DNA of 64,000 nt from Bacteroidota bacterium. GTDB taxonomy: Bacteria > Bacteroidota > Bacteroidia > UKL13-3. Made by a program: the position numbers and the translations under genes. The notes below the pieces were generated by a model. It did no database searches, had not been told where the DNA came from, and saw only the letters and a list, made by a program, of their open reading frames with translations. The DNA lies in NCBI GenBank assembly GCA_027488905.1, contig JAIYAT010000020.1, forward strand, positions 372,490-436,489, read 5' to 3'. Below, piece after piece: positions 53,774 to 62,134 of the stretch (positions are counted from its first letter, which is position 1; every line of letters starts with the position of its first letter).

Positions 53774-55444
53774 ATGTTGAACCAAACCTTATATAAACTA
53801 ACCTTAGTTGCAATGCTTAGTATGATTGGCATTGTTACATTTGCTCAGCAAAACGACAGTCTTAACGACAATGTGATTGACGTAGTAAAAACATTTCAAC
53901 CCATTTTATCTGAGGCCATTCGAATTCCAGTGCAGCCCAACCCTGAGAAGCCCGAAATAAAAAAACCTGTGTTTGATTATAACATTCAAGAACAAAACTT
54001 ACAGGTAAAACCTACCATTTATACCATTAAACCGCTCTCTGTGGGTACCATGTTATTGCCTAAACTTAAAAACAACTACGTAAAAATTGGTGCAGGAAAT
54101 TTTAATATGCCATTGGCTGAGGTTTATATTGGTTCTGTAAGAAATAAACAATATCAAGTTGGACTGTTTGCAAAGCATATTTCAGCCAATGGCAACGATG
54201 CATTTAGCAACTTCTCTAACAATACCATGTATGCCTATGGCAAACGATTTGTAAAAAAAGGAGTAGTTGGAGCAGATGTTTATTACCATAGAAATGCAGT
54301 ATTTTTATATGGTTTTCCAAATGACAAAAGACAACTTACCTATGAACCAAAATTGGTTTATAATACCTACGATTTAAAAACTCATTATCAAAGTTTGGTA
54401 GCAGATAGTAACAAGTTTAACTACAGAGTGGATGTAAACTATTACCTCTTTAACAATCCTGGTTCTTTATCAGAAAACGATATTCAAATTAAAGGAAAGG
54501 TTAATAAAAATGAGGGCGAACTTCCTTTTGAAATTGAAGCTTCCTTACGATTCAATAACAATACCATCAACACGCCACTTTACCTAAGCGAACTTGCATT
54601 TAAGCGTATCTTTTTTGATTTAAATCCACAAGTTTTCATGGAAGGTGATGCTTTTTACTTGAGAGGTGGTTTTAATGCAAGCATCTACTCTGATTCTGCT
54701 GGTGCGCAAACTTTTATTTTTCCAAAGGCAGAAGGTGGATTTTACTTAATCCCAAAAAAAGTAACTGTTTTGGCAGGTTTCAAAGGAAATTTGCAACCCA
54801 ATACCTACCGAAGCATCATAGCTGAAAATCCTTTCACCACACAAATTAATTTATTAAATACCATCAACCGATTTGAAATCTACGGCGGCTTTAAAGGAGA
54901 AATTGGACCACAAACTGCCTTTCATTTATTAAGTTCAAGTGCAAGAATTGAAAACATGCTTTTCTACACACACGACTCAATGAATGCCAATCAAATCACA
55001 AGTTTCGAAGAGAGCAAAGCAAGACTCATCACACTCAATGTTGGCCTAACCCACCAATGGGGAGAAAAATGGAGAACAGGATTGCAAATGGGAGTGTATA
55101 ACTATGAGTTGAATAATCTTAAACACGCCTATACACGCCCCGATTTTGAATTAAAATTTAATTCCACCTACAATATTGGTGATAAGTTTTTATTGAAATT
55201 AGACATCTTTCATTGGGGAGAAAGATGGGGAAGAACTACCACTTCTTTACAACAAACCACTCCATTTACCGATGTGAAAATGCCTGCATTTACAGATGCA
55301 AATTTTGGCATTGATTATCGTTACAGCAAGAACTTATCTGCGTTTCTACAATTGAATAACCTTGCAAACAACCGTTATCAAAGATTCTATGGCTACCCTG
55401 TTTATGGTTTAAACATTTTAGGCGGATTTACATTTACATTTTAA
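53774..55444 (+). CDS. TonB-receptor-like outer-membrane beta-barrel without plug
   Basis: A 556-aa protein. Signal peptide ends IVTFAQ. A Pro-rich periplasmic stretch follows (RIPVQPNPEKPEIKKPVF, then VKPTIYTIKPLSVG), then amphipathic strands to the terminal LGGFTFTF, which has the C-terminal Phe of BAM substrates. The last strands (FGIDYRYSKNLSAFLQLNNLANNRYQRFYGYPVYG) are exactly those of TonB-dependent receptors, but the plug motifs and TonB box are missing. It is paired with the TPR gene upstream (3-bp gap), and murA follows after 16 bp. Likely an export or assembly pore rather than an importer; this is inference. Confidence 0.78.
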   Translation: MLNQTLYKLTLVAMLSMIGIVTFAQQNDSLNDNVIDVVKTFQPILSEAIRIPVQPNPEKPEIKKPVFDYNIQEQNLQVKPTIYTIKPLSVGTMLLPKLKNNYVKIGAGNFNMPLAEVYIGSVRNKQYQVGLFAKHISANGNDAFSNFSNNTMYAYGKRFVKKGVVGADVYYHRNAVFLYGFPNDKRQLTYEPKLVYNTYDLKTHYQSLVADSNKFNYRVDVNYYLFNNPGSLSENDIQIKGKVNKNEGELPFEIEASLRFNNNTINTPLYLSELAFKRIFFDLNPQVFMEGDAFYLRGGFNASIYSDSAGAQTFIFPKAEGGFYLIPKKVTVLAGFKGNLQPNTYRSIIAENPFTTQINLLNTINRFEIYGGFKGEIGPQTAFHLLSSSARIENMLFYTHDSMNANQITSFEESKARLITLNVGLTHQWGEKWRTGLQMGVYNYELNNLKHAYTRPDFELKFNSTYNIGDKFLLKLDIFHWGERWGRTTTSLQQTTPFTDVKMPAFTDANFGIDYRYSKNLSAFLQLNNLANNRYQRFYGYPVYGLNILGGFTFTF

Positions 55445-55460
55445 TCGAAATTATACGAAC

Positions 55461-56768
55461 ATGGGTTCATTTAAAGTAAAAGGCAGCATTCAACTCAAGG
55501 GCGAAATTGTTCCCCAAGGAGCAAAAAACGAAGCATTACAAATTCTTTCAGCTGTTTTGCTAACCAAAGAATGGGTTGAAATTTCTAACATCCCTAACAT
55601 TAGAGATGTGATGAAGTTAATTGAACTTCTTGGTGATTTAGGGGTTGAAGTTAAAAAGATAAGCGAAGATACTTATTCTTTTAAAGCTGAATCTGTAAAC
55701 TTAGATTACCTACTTAGCGACGAGTTTAAACTAAAAGGTGCCAGCCTTCGGGGTTCCATCATGATTATTGGACCTTTGTTGGCTAGGTTTGGACTAGCAT
55801 ACATTCCAGAACCAGGTGGAGATAAAATTGGAAGAAGACCTGTTGATACGCATTTAAGAGGCTTTCAAAACCTTGGTGCAACCTTTGAGCACCTGCATCA
55901 TGAAAGGTTTTATAAGATTAATGGCAAAGATTTAAAAGGTGCTTTCATGCAATTGGATGAAGCCTCTGTTACAGGCACTGCTAATATCTTAATGGCTGCA
56001 ACTTTAACCAAAGGTACAACTTCCATTTACAATGCTGCCTGTGAGCCTTATATTCAACAATTGTGCAAAATGCTCATCAGCATGGGCGCAAAAATTTCTG
56101 GGGTTGGTTCGAACCTACTCGTTGTAGAGGGGGTAAGCGAACTCGGAGGTTGCCAACACAGAATGCTGCCAGACATGATTGAAATAGGCAGTTTCATTGG
56201 ACTAGCAGCAGCCACCAACTCAGACATCACCATCAAAAATTGTGGCATTCCTCACCTTGGCATTATCCCAAAAATATTTCAACGCATGGGAATTAAATTG
56301 GAAATTAATGGAGATGACATTCGCATTCCTCAGCAAGATTCCTACGAAATTGACACGCTCATTGACGGTTCAACCCTTACCATAAAAGATGGCATTTGGC
56401 CTGCCTTTACACCCGATTTAATTTCTATTGCTTTGGTTACAGCTACGCAGGCAAAAGGAAGTGTGCTCATTCATCAATGGATGTTTGAAAGCCGCTTGTT
56501 TTTTGTAGATAACCTCATTGATATGGGTGCAAGAATCATTTTGTGCGACCCACACCGAGCAGTGGTAATAGGTTCAAACCGAGAAACTAAACTACGTGCC
56601 ATTACCATGTCTAGCCCAGATATTAGAGCTGGTGTTGCCATGCTCATTGCAGCACTTGCAGCTAATGGAACCAGTACCATCAATAATATTGAGCAAATTG
56701 ACCGTGGTTACCAAAATATTGATACAAGGCTGAAAGCATTAGGTGCCGACATCACTAGAATTGATTAA
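55461..56768 (+). CDS. murA: UDP-N-acetylglucosamine 1-carboxyvinyltransferase (MurA), Asp active-site variant
   Basis: First committed step of peptidoglycan synthesis: transfers enolpyruvate from PEP to UDP-GlcNAc in the cytoplasm. Two inside-out alpha/beta domains. The conserved Lys-Asn pair is in GAKNEALQIL (Lys22, Asn23), and the RGSIMIIGPLLARFG and DMIEIGSFIG segments are also typical. In the mobile loop, PGGDKIGRRPVDTHL carries Asp121 (codon 55821-55823) where E. coli has Cys115, the residue that fosfomycin alkylates. 435 aa; ATG 55461. Its TAA overlaps the next gene's ATG (TAATG). Confidence 0.94.
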   Translation: MGSFKVKGSIQLKGEIVPQGAKNEALQILSAVLLTKEWVEISNIPNIRDVMKLIELLGDLGVEVKKISEDTYSFKAESVNLDYLLSDEFKLKGASLRGSIMIIGPLLARFGLAYIPEPGGDKIGRRPVDTHLRGFQNLGATFEHLHHERFYKINGKDLKGAFMQLDEASVTGTANILMAATLTKGTTSIYNAACEPYIQQLCKMLISMGAKISGVGSNLLVVEGVSELGGCQHRMLPDMIEIGSFIGLAAATNSDITIKNCGIPHLGIIPKIFQRMGIKLEINGDDIRIPQQDSYEIDTLIDGSTLTIKDGIWPAFTPDLISIALVTATQAKGSVLIHQWMFESRLFFVDNLIDMGARIILCDPHRAVVIGSNRETKLRAITMSSPDIRAGVAMLIAALAANGTSTINNIEQIDRGYQNIDTRLKALGADITRID

Positions 56769-57265
56769 TGAAAAAATCCCTACTGATATTTCTTTTGCTT
56801 CTTGCCAGTTTTACAAAGGCTCAAAAGCCATTTGCCATTGGGGATACGCTTCCAAGCTTTAGCTTTCAAGGGCAATTTACCAAAAGTTATACCTTGGCTC
56901 AATTGCGAGGTTCGTATGTGTTAATACAGTTTTGGGCAAGCTGGAATGAAGAAAGTCGGAAAATGCAGCGAAGCTTTGTAGACCCTTTTGTAAAATATAA
57001 AGATAAACGTTTTAGCAACGGCAGAAGGTTTAATATCATTAGCATTAGCATAGACCAAGACCTCGCTTTATGGGAACTTGCCCTTAAAAAAGATAATCTG
57101 CCTTGGAGAAACAATATTTGCGAAAAAAATCTATGGGAATCGTTGTTGCTACAACAACTTAAAGTTTTTGCCATACCTAGCAATTATTTGCTTGATCCAA
57201 ATGGAATTATTGTGAAAGTAAATGTAAATGCTGATGAATTGGACGAATTCCTTCGCAACCTTTAG
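56768..57265 (+). CDS. TlpA-like thioredoxin-fold protein lacking the redox cysteines
   Basis: A 165-aa exported protein. Signal peptide MKKSLLIFLLLLASFTKAQ, then the AhpC/TlpA fold: FAIGDTLPSFSFQG, LAQLRGSYVLIQFWASWNEES, FNIISISIDQDLALWELAL, and the cis-Pro loop VFAIPSNYLLDPNGIIV. Where relatives have WCxxC, this protein has WASWNEES and no cysteine, so it cannot do dithiol exchange. The single Cys elsewhere (NNICEKN) is not at the usual place. Coupled to murA by TAATG. A binding or chaperone role in the periplasm is possible; unproven. Confidence 0.82.
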   Translation: MKKSLLIFLLLLASFTKAQKPFAIGDTLPSFSFQGQFTKSYTLAQLRGSYVLIQFWASWNEESRKMQRSFVDPFVKYKDKRFSNGRRFNIISISIDQDLALWELALKKDNLPWRNNICEKNLWESLLLQQLKVFAIPSNYLLDPNGIIVKVNVNADELDEFLRNL

Positions 57266-57307
57266 TGTCAGTATGTCACAACAAAAACAAATGGCAATAA
57301 TTTTGAA
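57266..57307 (+). promoter_or_regulatory. grpE-dnaJ promoter region, sigma54-like with TGTCA repeats
   Basis: Two direct TGTCA repeats (57266-57270 and 57274-57278, three bases apart) precede TGGCAATAATTTTGAA (57292-57307). In this string TGGCA and TTGAA have the GG-to-G(C) spacing of sigma54 -24/-12 promoters. TAATTTTG (57298-57305) also fits the housekeeping TAnnTTTG box, so two readings are possible. The ATG of grpE is at 57331. Confidence 0.45.
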
Positions 57308-57330
57308 CCTTGTTCCCAAAAAATTGAAGC

Positions 57331-57903
57331 ATGGAAAACAATAAAGAACACCAATCAGAAGAAATGGAATTTAAAGCTGATACTACCCATATTGAAGAAG
57401 AATTGAAAGAAGTAGCAGAAGAATTACAAAACCATGAGCCAATTGCCGCGCAAGAAGAAAATGTCAGTGAAGTTGAAAAATTAAAAGCCGAATTGGCAGC
57501 TACACAAGAAAAATACCTAAGATTATACTCAGAGTTTGAAAACTTCAAACGCCGCACCACCAAAGAAAGAGCCGACTTATTTAAATCTGCAAACCAAGAG
57601 GTAATGATTTCGATGATTCCAATTCTGGATGATTTTGAAAGAGCCATGGCAGCCATGTCTGCAGAATCTGATAAAAAGGGCATTGAACTTATCTATAATA
57701 AATTTAATAATACCTTAACTCAAAAAGGCCTCAAAGAAATGGAAGCAAAAGGATTGCCCTTTGACCCAGATTTTCATGAAGCAATTACAAAAGTTCCGGG
57801 TATGGGTGCAGAAATGAAAGATAAAGTAGTAGATGTTTTAGAAAAAGGATACTTTCTAGGTGATAAGGTAATTAGATTTGCAAAAGTTGTGATTGGAGAA
57901 TAA
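57331..57903 (+). CDS. grpE: Nucleotide exchange factor GrpE
   Basis: Releases ADP from DnaK in the cytoplasmic chaperone cycle. 190 aa. An acidic N-terminus (about 1-45) is followed by a long coiled coil ([37 protein letters not shown]) and the beta-wing domain ending [20 protein letters not shown] and [22 protein letters not shown], the family's C-terminal signature. Two bases separate it from dnaJ. dnaK is not in the window, which is common in Bacteroidota. The promoter just upstream may be stress-controlled. Confidence 0.95.
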   Translation: MENNKEHQSEEMEFKADTTHIEEELKEVAEELQNHEPIAAQEENVSEVEKLKAELAATQEKYLRLYSEFENFKRRTTKERADLFKSANQEVMISMIPILDDFERAMAAMSAESDKKGIELIYNKFNNTLTQKGLKEMEAKGLPFDPDFHEAITKVPGMGAEMKDKVVDVLEKGYFLGDKVIRFAKVVIGE

Positions 57904-57905
57904 AT

Positions 57906-59063
57906 ATGGCCAAAAGAGATTATTATGAAATTTTAGGTGTTGGGAGAAATGCCGCTGCTGACGAGATAAAAAAGGCTTATCGCCAAATGGCCATAAAGTT
58001 TCACCCAGATAAAAACCCTGGCAACAAAGAAGCTGAAGATAAGTTTAAAGAAGCAGCCGAAGCCTATGAGGTGTTAAGTGATACCGAAAAGAAAGCTCGT
58101 TACGATAGATTTGGACATCAAGGAATGGGCGGTGCAAGTGGCGGACATGGTGCGGGCATGAACATGGACGATATTTTTAGCCAATTTGGGGATGTATTTG
58201 GTGATGGAAACCCTTTTGAATCGTTCTTTGGCGGAAGCGGTGGAAGAAGAGGAAGTGGTGGCAAAAGACAAAGAGTTGGCACCAACCTTAGGGTTAAAGT
58301 TAAACTAACCTTGGAAGAAATTGCCAAAGGAGTTGAGAAAAAATTAAAAGTAAATAAGCAAGTTGCCTGCACTACCTGCGGTGGAAATGGCGCTAAGGAT
58401 AAATCTTCTTTTAAAACGTGTGGTACTTGCGGCGGCGCTGGACAAGTTAGAAAAGTTACCAATACCTTCTTAGGACAAATGGCTACTACTGCCACATGCC
58501 CTGCTTGTAATGGCGAAGGAAATGTGATTACCAATAGTTGCGGAGGTTGCCGTGGCACTGGAAGAATGGAAGGAGAGGAAGTTATTACAGTTAACATTCC
58601 TGCTGGCGTTGCAGATGGCATGCAATTGTCTATGAGTGGCAAAGGAAATGCACCTGAACGCGGTGGTATTCCTGGAGACTTGATCATCTTAATAGAGGAA
58701 ATTGAGGACCCAATTCTAAAAAGAGATGGGAACAATATTATCTATGACCTTTACATGAATTTTGCAGATGCTGCGTTAGGTACTCAAGTAGAAATCCAAA
58801 CAGTGAGCGGCAAGGTTAAGCTAAAAATAGATGCTGGTACCCAACCAGGAAAAATACTTCGCCTAAGAGGAAAAGGACTACCAGAACTTAACTCAGGTTA
58901 TACTGGAGACCAATTGATTCAAGTTAATGTTTGGACGCCTAAAAAGTTAAGCAGCGACGAAAAAGCAATGCTTGAAAAGCTTAGAACATCCGAAAACTTT
59001 ATGCCTAAGCCAGAAAAAGGCGACCAAGGATTCTTTGATAGAATGAAAGAATTCTTTACCTAA
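57906..59063 (+). CDS. dnaJ: Chaperone DnaJ
   Basis: Type I Hsp40 that delivers substrates to DnaK and stimulates its ATPase. 385 aa: J domain with His33-Pro-Asp in KFHPDKNPG, a Gly/Phe linker (about 75-120), and a zinc-binding domain with all four CxxCxGxG repeats ([32 protein letters not shown]). Two C-terminal beta domains follow and the protein ends DRMKEFFT. Forms an operon with grpE. Its last eight bases overlap the convergent gene at 59056-59823. Confidence 0.96.
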   Translation: MAKRDYYEILGVGRNAAADEIKKAYRQMAIKFHPDKNPGNKEAEDKFKEAAEAYEVLSDTEKKARYDRFGHQGMGGASGGHGAGMNMDDIFSQFGDVFGDGNPFESFFGGSGGRRGSGGKRQRVGTNLRVKVKLTLEEIAKGVEKKLKVNKQVACTTCGGNGAKDKSSFKTCGTCGGAGQVRKVTNTFLGQMATTATCPACNGEGNVITNSCGGCRGTGRMEGEEVITVNIPAGVADGMQLSMSGKGNAPERGGIPGDLIILIEEIEDPILKRDGNNIIYDLYMNFADAALGTQVEIQTVSGKVKLKIDAGTQPGKILRLRGKGLPELNSGYTGDQLIQVNVWTPKKLSSDEKAMLEKLRTSENFMPKPEKGDQGFFDRMKEFFT

Positions 59064-59823
59064 TCCTAGGACACCTTAACTTATTGAGGGGTGGTTGTAA
59101 ACGTAAGTAAATCCCTATTCCCGTATACAAATAGCCATCTGCTAATCCTCCTCTATCAGGAAATAAACTTCCTTTCATTTTTGTAGTGGTTACCAGGTTA
59201 AAACTATTTTCCCAATACAAACTGAAATGCTTGGTAATCCTGCATCCAATTGAAAAACCAATATTCCCTATCAGCGCATTTTGCCTATTTAACTGAAAAA
59301 CTTCCCAATCCGTTCTGGGATAGCCAATAGAGGAGATGGTATTTTGCTTGATAGAGTCATCTATAATGACAAAATACTTTGATTTGAAATTGATTAGCCC
59401 TAAACCCAAAACTAAATTATAAGTAAACCTGCCCCGGTTTAAACTTGCATTTTCATTTAAACTCTTTTGGTAGTTCAATTGCAATTCATCAAATATGCAC
59501 TTTGAGCCAAAACGCCCATTTTGCAATATTGTTCTAACTTCACCATGTCTAAAGACTAGGCCAAATTCTGAGGTACTTTTATTTAGCAATCTATGTATTG
59601 AAACATGCCCTGTAGGTTGTAATTCATAAAACTCCTCTACATCCGTGGTGATGCGAAAATCCATTCCCTTGGTGGTTAAAAATGAATTGCCAATTCCAAC
59701 TCCAAACCTATACTGAGAAATTCCCTTACCTTTGAATATGCTACTTTGAGCAGTAGAATTACCGACTATCGCCAAAAAAGAAAGACTTGTCAAAAAGTAA
59801 GCTATAAAGACAATCCTTCCCAT
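59056..59823 (-). CDS. Hypothetical outer-membrane beta-barrel-like protein
   Basis: A 255-aa protein with signal peptide [26 protein letters not shown] and amphipathic beta-strand-like stretches ([61 protein letters not shown]), suggesting a small eight- to ten-strand barrel. It does not end in the usual aromatic residue but in a basic tail, NKLRCPRIR, which reads over the end of dnaJ. The true C-terminus may have been extended when the convergent stop moved. No recognised family. Confidence 0.7.
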   Translation of the reverse strand: MGRIVFIAYFLTSLSFLAIVGNSTAQSSIFKGKGISQYRFGVGIGNSFLTTKGMDFRITTDVEEFYELQPTGHVSIHRLLNKSTSEFGLVFRHGEVRTILQNGRFGSKCIFDELQLNYQKSLNENASLNRGRFTYNLVLGLGLINFKSKYFVIIDDSIKQNTISSIGYPRTDWEVFQLNRQNALIGNIGFSIGCRITKHFSLYWENSFNLVTTTKMKGSLFPDRGGLADGYLYTGIGIYLRLQPPLNKLRCPRIR

Positions 59824-59895
59824 TTCCTTTGTTTAATATTACAAGGTTCTTTAATTTTACTATCAAAACAAACATAATTCTATCTTAATTGCACC

Positions 59896-60819
59896 ATGCT
59901 TATACAAATCAATAACGTTACAAAAAAGTATCAGAATCATACTGCCTTGTCACACATCAATTTGGACATCCCATCAGGTATAATTTTTGGTTTGTTAGGT
60001 CCCAATGGCGCGGGTAAGACTAGCTTAATTAGAATTCTTACCCAAATTACTGAAGCAGACGAAGGTACAATCCACCTTGATGGAAACCTCCTGAATAGAA
60101 CACATGTGCAAGCCATGGGATACTTACCAGAAGAAAGAGGTTTATATAAGAAGATGCAAGTTGCCGATCAGCTGCTATACTTAGCCGAATTGAAAGGAAT
60201 TCCAAACAAAGAAGCAAGACAACGACTCAAGTATTGGGTAGATAAATTTGAAATCAAAACTTGGCTAGGCAAAAAGGTAGAAGAATTGTCTAAAGGCATG
60301 CAACAGAAAATTCAATTTATTGGAACAGTTTTGCATGAACCTAAATTAATCATATTAGATGAGCCTTTCTCCGGGTTTGACCCCATCAATGCGCAAATAT
60401 TAACTGAAGAAATCTTAGCGCTTAAAGAAAAAGGTGCTACCATCATTTTTTCTACCCACAGAATGGATTCTGTTGAATTACTTTGTGATAAAATTGCGCT
60501 GATAAACCTATCTGAGAAGGTACTAGATGGTGCCGTGCCTCAGCTAAAAGAACAATACAAAAAGAACCAATTTGAAGTGCAGTTCGAAGGACAACTTAAT
60601 TTAAACCAGGATTTGTTCAACCTAGTTACTTCGGAAGAAAAATACGGTGTTCAAAAAATTAGCATTAGCACCCAAACCAGAATAAGCAACAGAGAAATCC
60701 TAAACCATTTGTTGCAATCCAACATAAACCTCCTAAGTTTTAAAGAAGAATTACCAAGTATGGAGGAGATTTTCATTGAAGCCGTAAAACAAAAAAATAA
60801 CTTACACCATGCTGAATAA
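59896..60819 (+). CDS. ABC transporter ATP-binding protein (NatA-like)
   Basis: The ATPase of a two-component ABC-2 exporter; 307 aa. Walker A GPNGAGKT (residues 35-42), signature LSKGMQQKIQ, Walker B LIILDEPFSGFDP, switch His in FSTHRM. The C-terminal 80 residues form an extension typical of DrrA/NatA proteins and end SMEEIFIEAVKQ. ATG 59896, 72 bp after the divergent barrel gene. It overlaps the permease gene by 11 bases, so the subunits are made together. Cargo unknown; homologues export Na+, drugs or lipids. Confidence 0.92.
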   Translation: MLIQINNVTKKYQNHTALSHINLDIPSGIIFGLLGPNGAGKTSLIRILTQITEADEGTIHLDGNLLNRTHVQAMGYLPEERGLYKKMQVADQLLYLAELKGIPNKEARQRLKYWVDKFEIKTWLGKKVEELSKGMQQKIQFIGTVLHEPKLIILDEPFSGFDPINAQILTEEILALKEKGATIIFSTHRMDSVELLCDKIALINLSEKVLDGAVPQLKEQYKKNQFEVQFEGQLNLNQDLFNLVTSEEKYGVQKISISTQTRISNREILNHLLQSNINLLSFKEELPSMEEIFIEAVKQKNNLHHAE

Positions 60820-62134
60820 AACATTTTTAATTGCCAAAAGAGAATTCTTAACCAGAATCAAAAAGAAGTCCTTTTTAATAATGACCTTGGTGTCTCCCTT
60901 GCTTATTTTATTATTCTATGGCCTTATTTTTTACTTCACAGTTAACAAATCCATCGGAGAAGAAAATAAAAAAATTGCCATCATCGATAATGCTCAGCTA
61001 CTCAAACAAGACTTAGAAAACACCAAAACCATTTCGTTTCATTTTGAGTTGGATCAAACCGAAAAATTAAATGACTTATTAAGCGAATCTTTTGGATACT
61101 ATGCTGTTTTAAAAATTGAAAAAAATGAAGCGGGAGAGATAATTTACCAACTCCTTGCTAAAGACCAACCCAGTATTGGTTTAGTTTCTACCATTGAAGA
61201 TAAAATTGAAGCCAAACTCAAAGATGAGCAATTGCAACAAAAAGGCATTGATAAAGCCTTGTTGAGCCAAATTAACAATACAAGGGTTAACATTGAAACT
61301 AAAAAACTAACCGACAATGGCTTTGAAGAAGGAAATGCAGGTTTAACTACCGCCATTGGCTTTGTGGGCGCGATTCTTATCTATTTCTTCATCTTCTTAT
61401 ATGGAGTTCAAGTAATGCGCGGGGTAATTGAAGAAAAAACCAATAGAATAGTTGAAGTAATTGTTTCTTCTGTAAAACCCTTTGAACTAATGATGGGCAA
61501 AATCTCTGGAATTGCTTTGGTTGGTTTGACCCAATTTCTGATTTGGGTAGGTTTAGTAGCCGCGCTCAGTGGCCCTGTTTCTGGCTTGGTAATGCAATTA
61601 ATGGATGTGAACCCGTCCGAATTAAGTGCCATGAACCAAGGTGCTGGAGCAGCAGGAACTGAAAATACCAGCAAATTTGGAAGTTTGCTGGCTGGACTAT
61701 CCAACCTAAATATTCCGTTGATTGTTGGCCTTTTTACTTTCTATTTTATTGCAGGTTACCTCTTTTATGGCGCACTCTTCGCGGCCATTGGCTCTGCAGT
61801 TGACAATGAAACAGATACGCAACAATTTATGTTTCCAGTAACTATGCCATTGGTGTTCTCCTTTGTATTGGCTCAAACTATCGTTATTCAAGACCCCAAC
61901 AGCACCTTAAGCATTTGGCTATCTATGATTCCTTTTAGCTCGCCAATTATTATGATGGTGAGATTACCGTTTGGGATACCTCCACTTCAAATTTTTGCCT
62001 CAATGGCCTTTATGATAGCAGGATTTGTGTTTACCGTTTGGTTTGCTGGGCGTATTTACAGAATTGGTATTTTAACCTATGGCAAAAAGCCTAGCTACAA
62101 GGAAATTTTCAAATGGCTGTTTCAAAAGAATTAA
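60809..62134 (+). CDS. ABC-2 type transporter permease (NatB-like)
   Basis: A 441-aa inner-membrane permease. One N-terminal membrane segment (about 24-45) is followed by a large periplasmic domain (about 50-175) and five or six C-terminal membrane segments. The motif VMRGVIEEKTNRIVEVIVSSVKPFELMMGKI is the coupling region of ABC-2 permeases. It pairs with the upstream ATPase by overlap. Its TAA overlaps the ATG of the following MFS gene (TAATG). This NatAB type is common in Bacteroidota; substrate not known. Confidence 0.9.
   Translation: MLNKTFLIAKREFLTRIKKKSFLIMTLVSPLLILLFYGLIFYFTVNKSIGEENKKIAIIDNAQLLKQDLENTKTISFHFELDQTEKLNDLLSESFGYYAVLKIEKNEAGEIIYQLLAKDQPSIGLVSTIEDKIEAKLKDEQLQQKGIDKALLSQINNTRVNIETKKLTDNGFEEGNAGLTTAIGFVGAILIYFFIFLYGVQVMRGVIEEKTNRIVEVIVSSVKPFELMMGKISGIALVGLTQFLIWVGLVAALSGPVSGLVMQLMDVNPSELSAMNQGAGAAGTENTSKFGSLLAGLSNLNIPLIVGLFTFYFIAGYLFYGALFAAIGSAVDNETDTQQFMFPVTMPLVFSFVLAQTIVIQDPNSTLSIWLSMIPFSSPIIMMVRLPFGIPPLQIFASMAFMIAGFVFTVWFAGRIYRIGILTYGKKPSYKEIFKWLFQKN

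Noticed and set aside
58118-58735. 205-aa minus-strand frame opposite dnaJ
   Set aside because: Pro-rich shadow of the Gly-rich and zinc-finger coding sequence of dnaJ.
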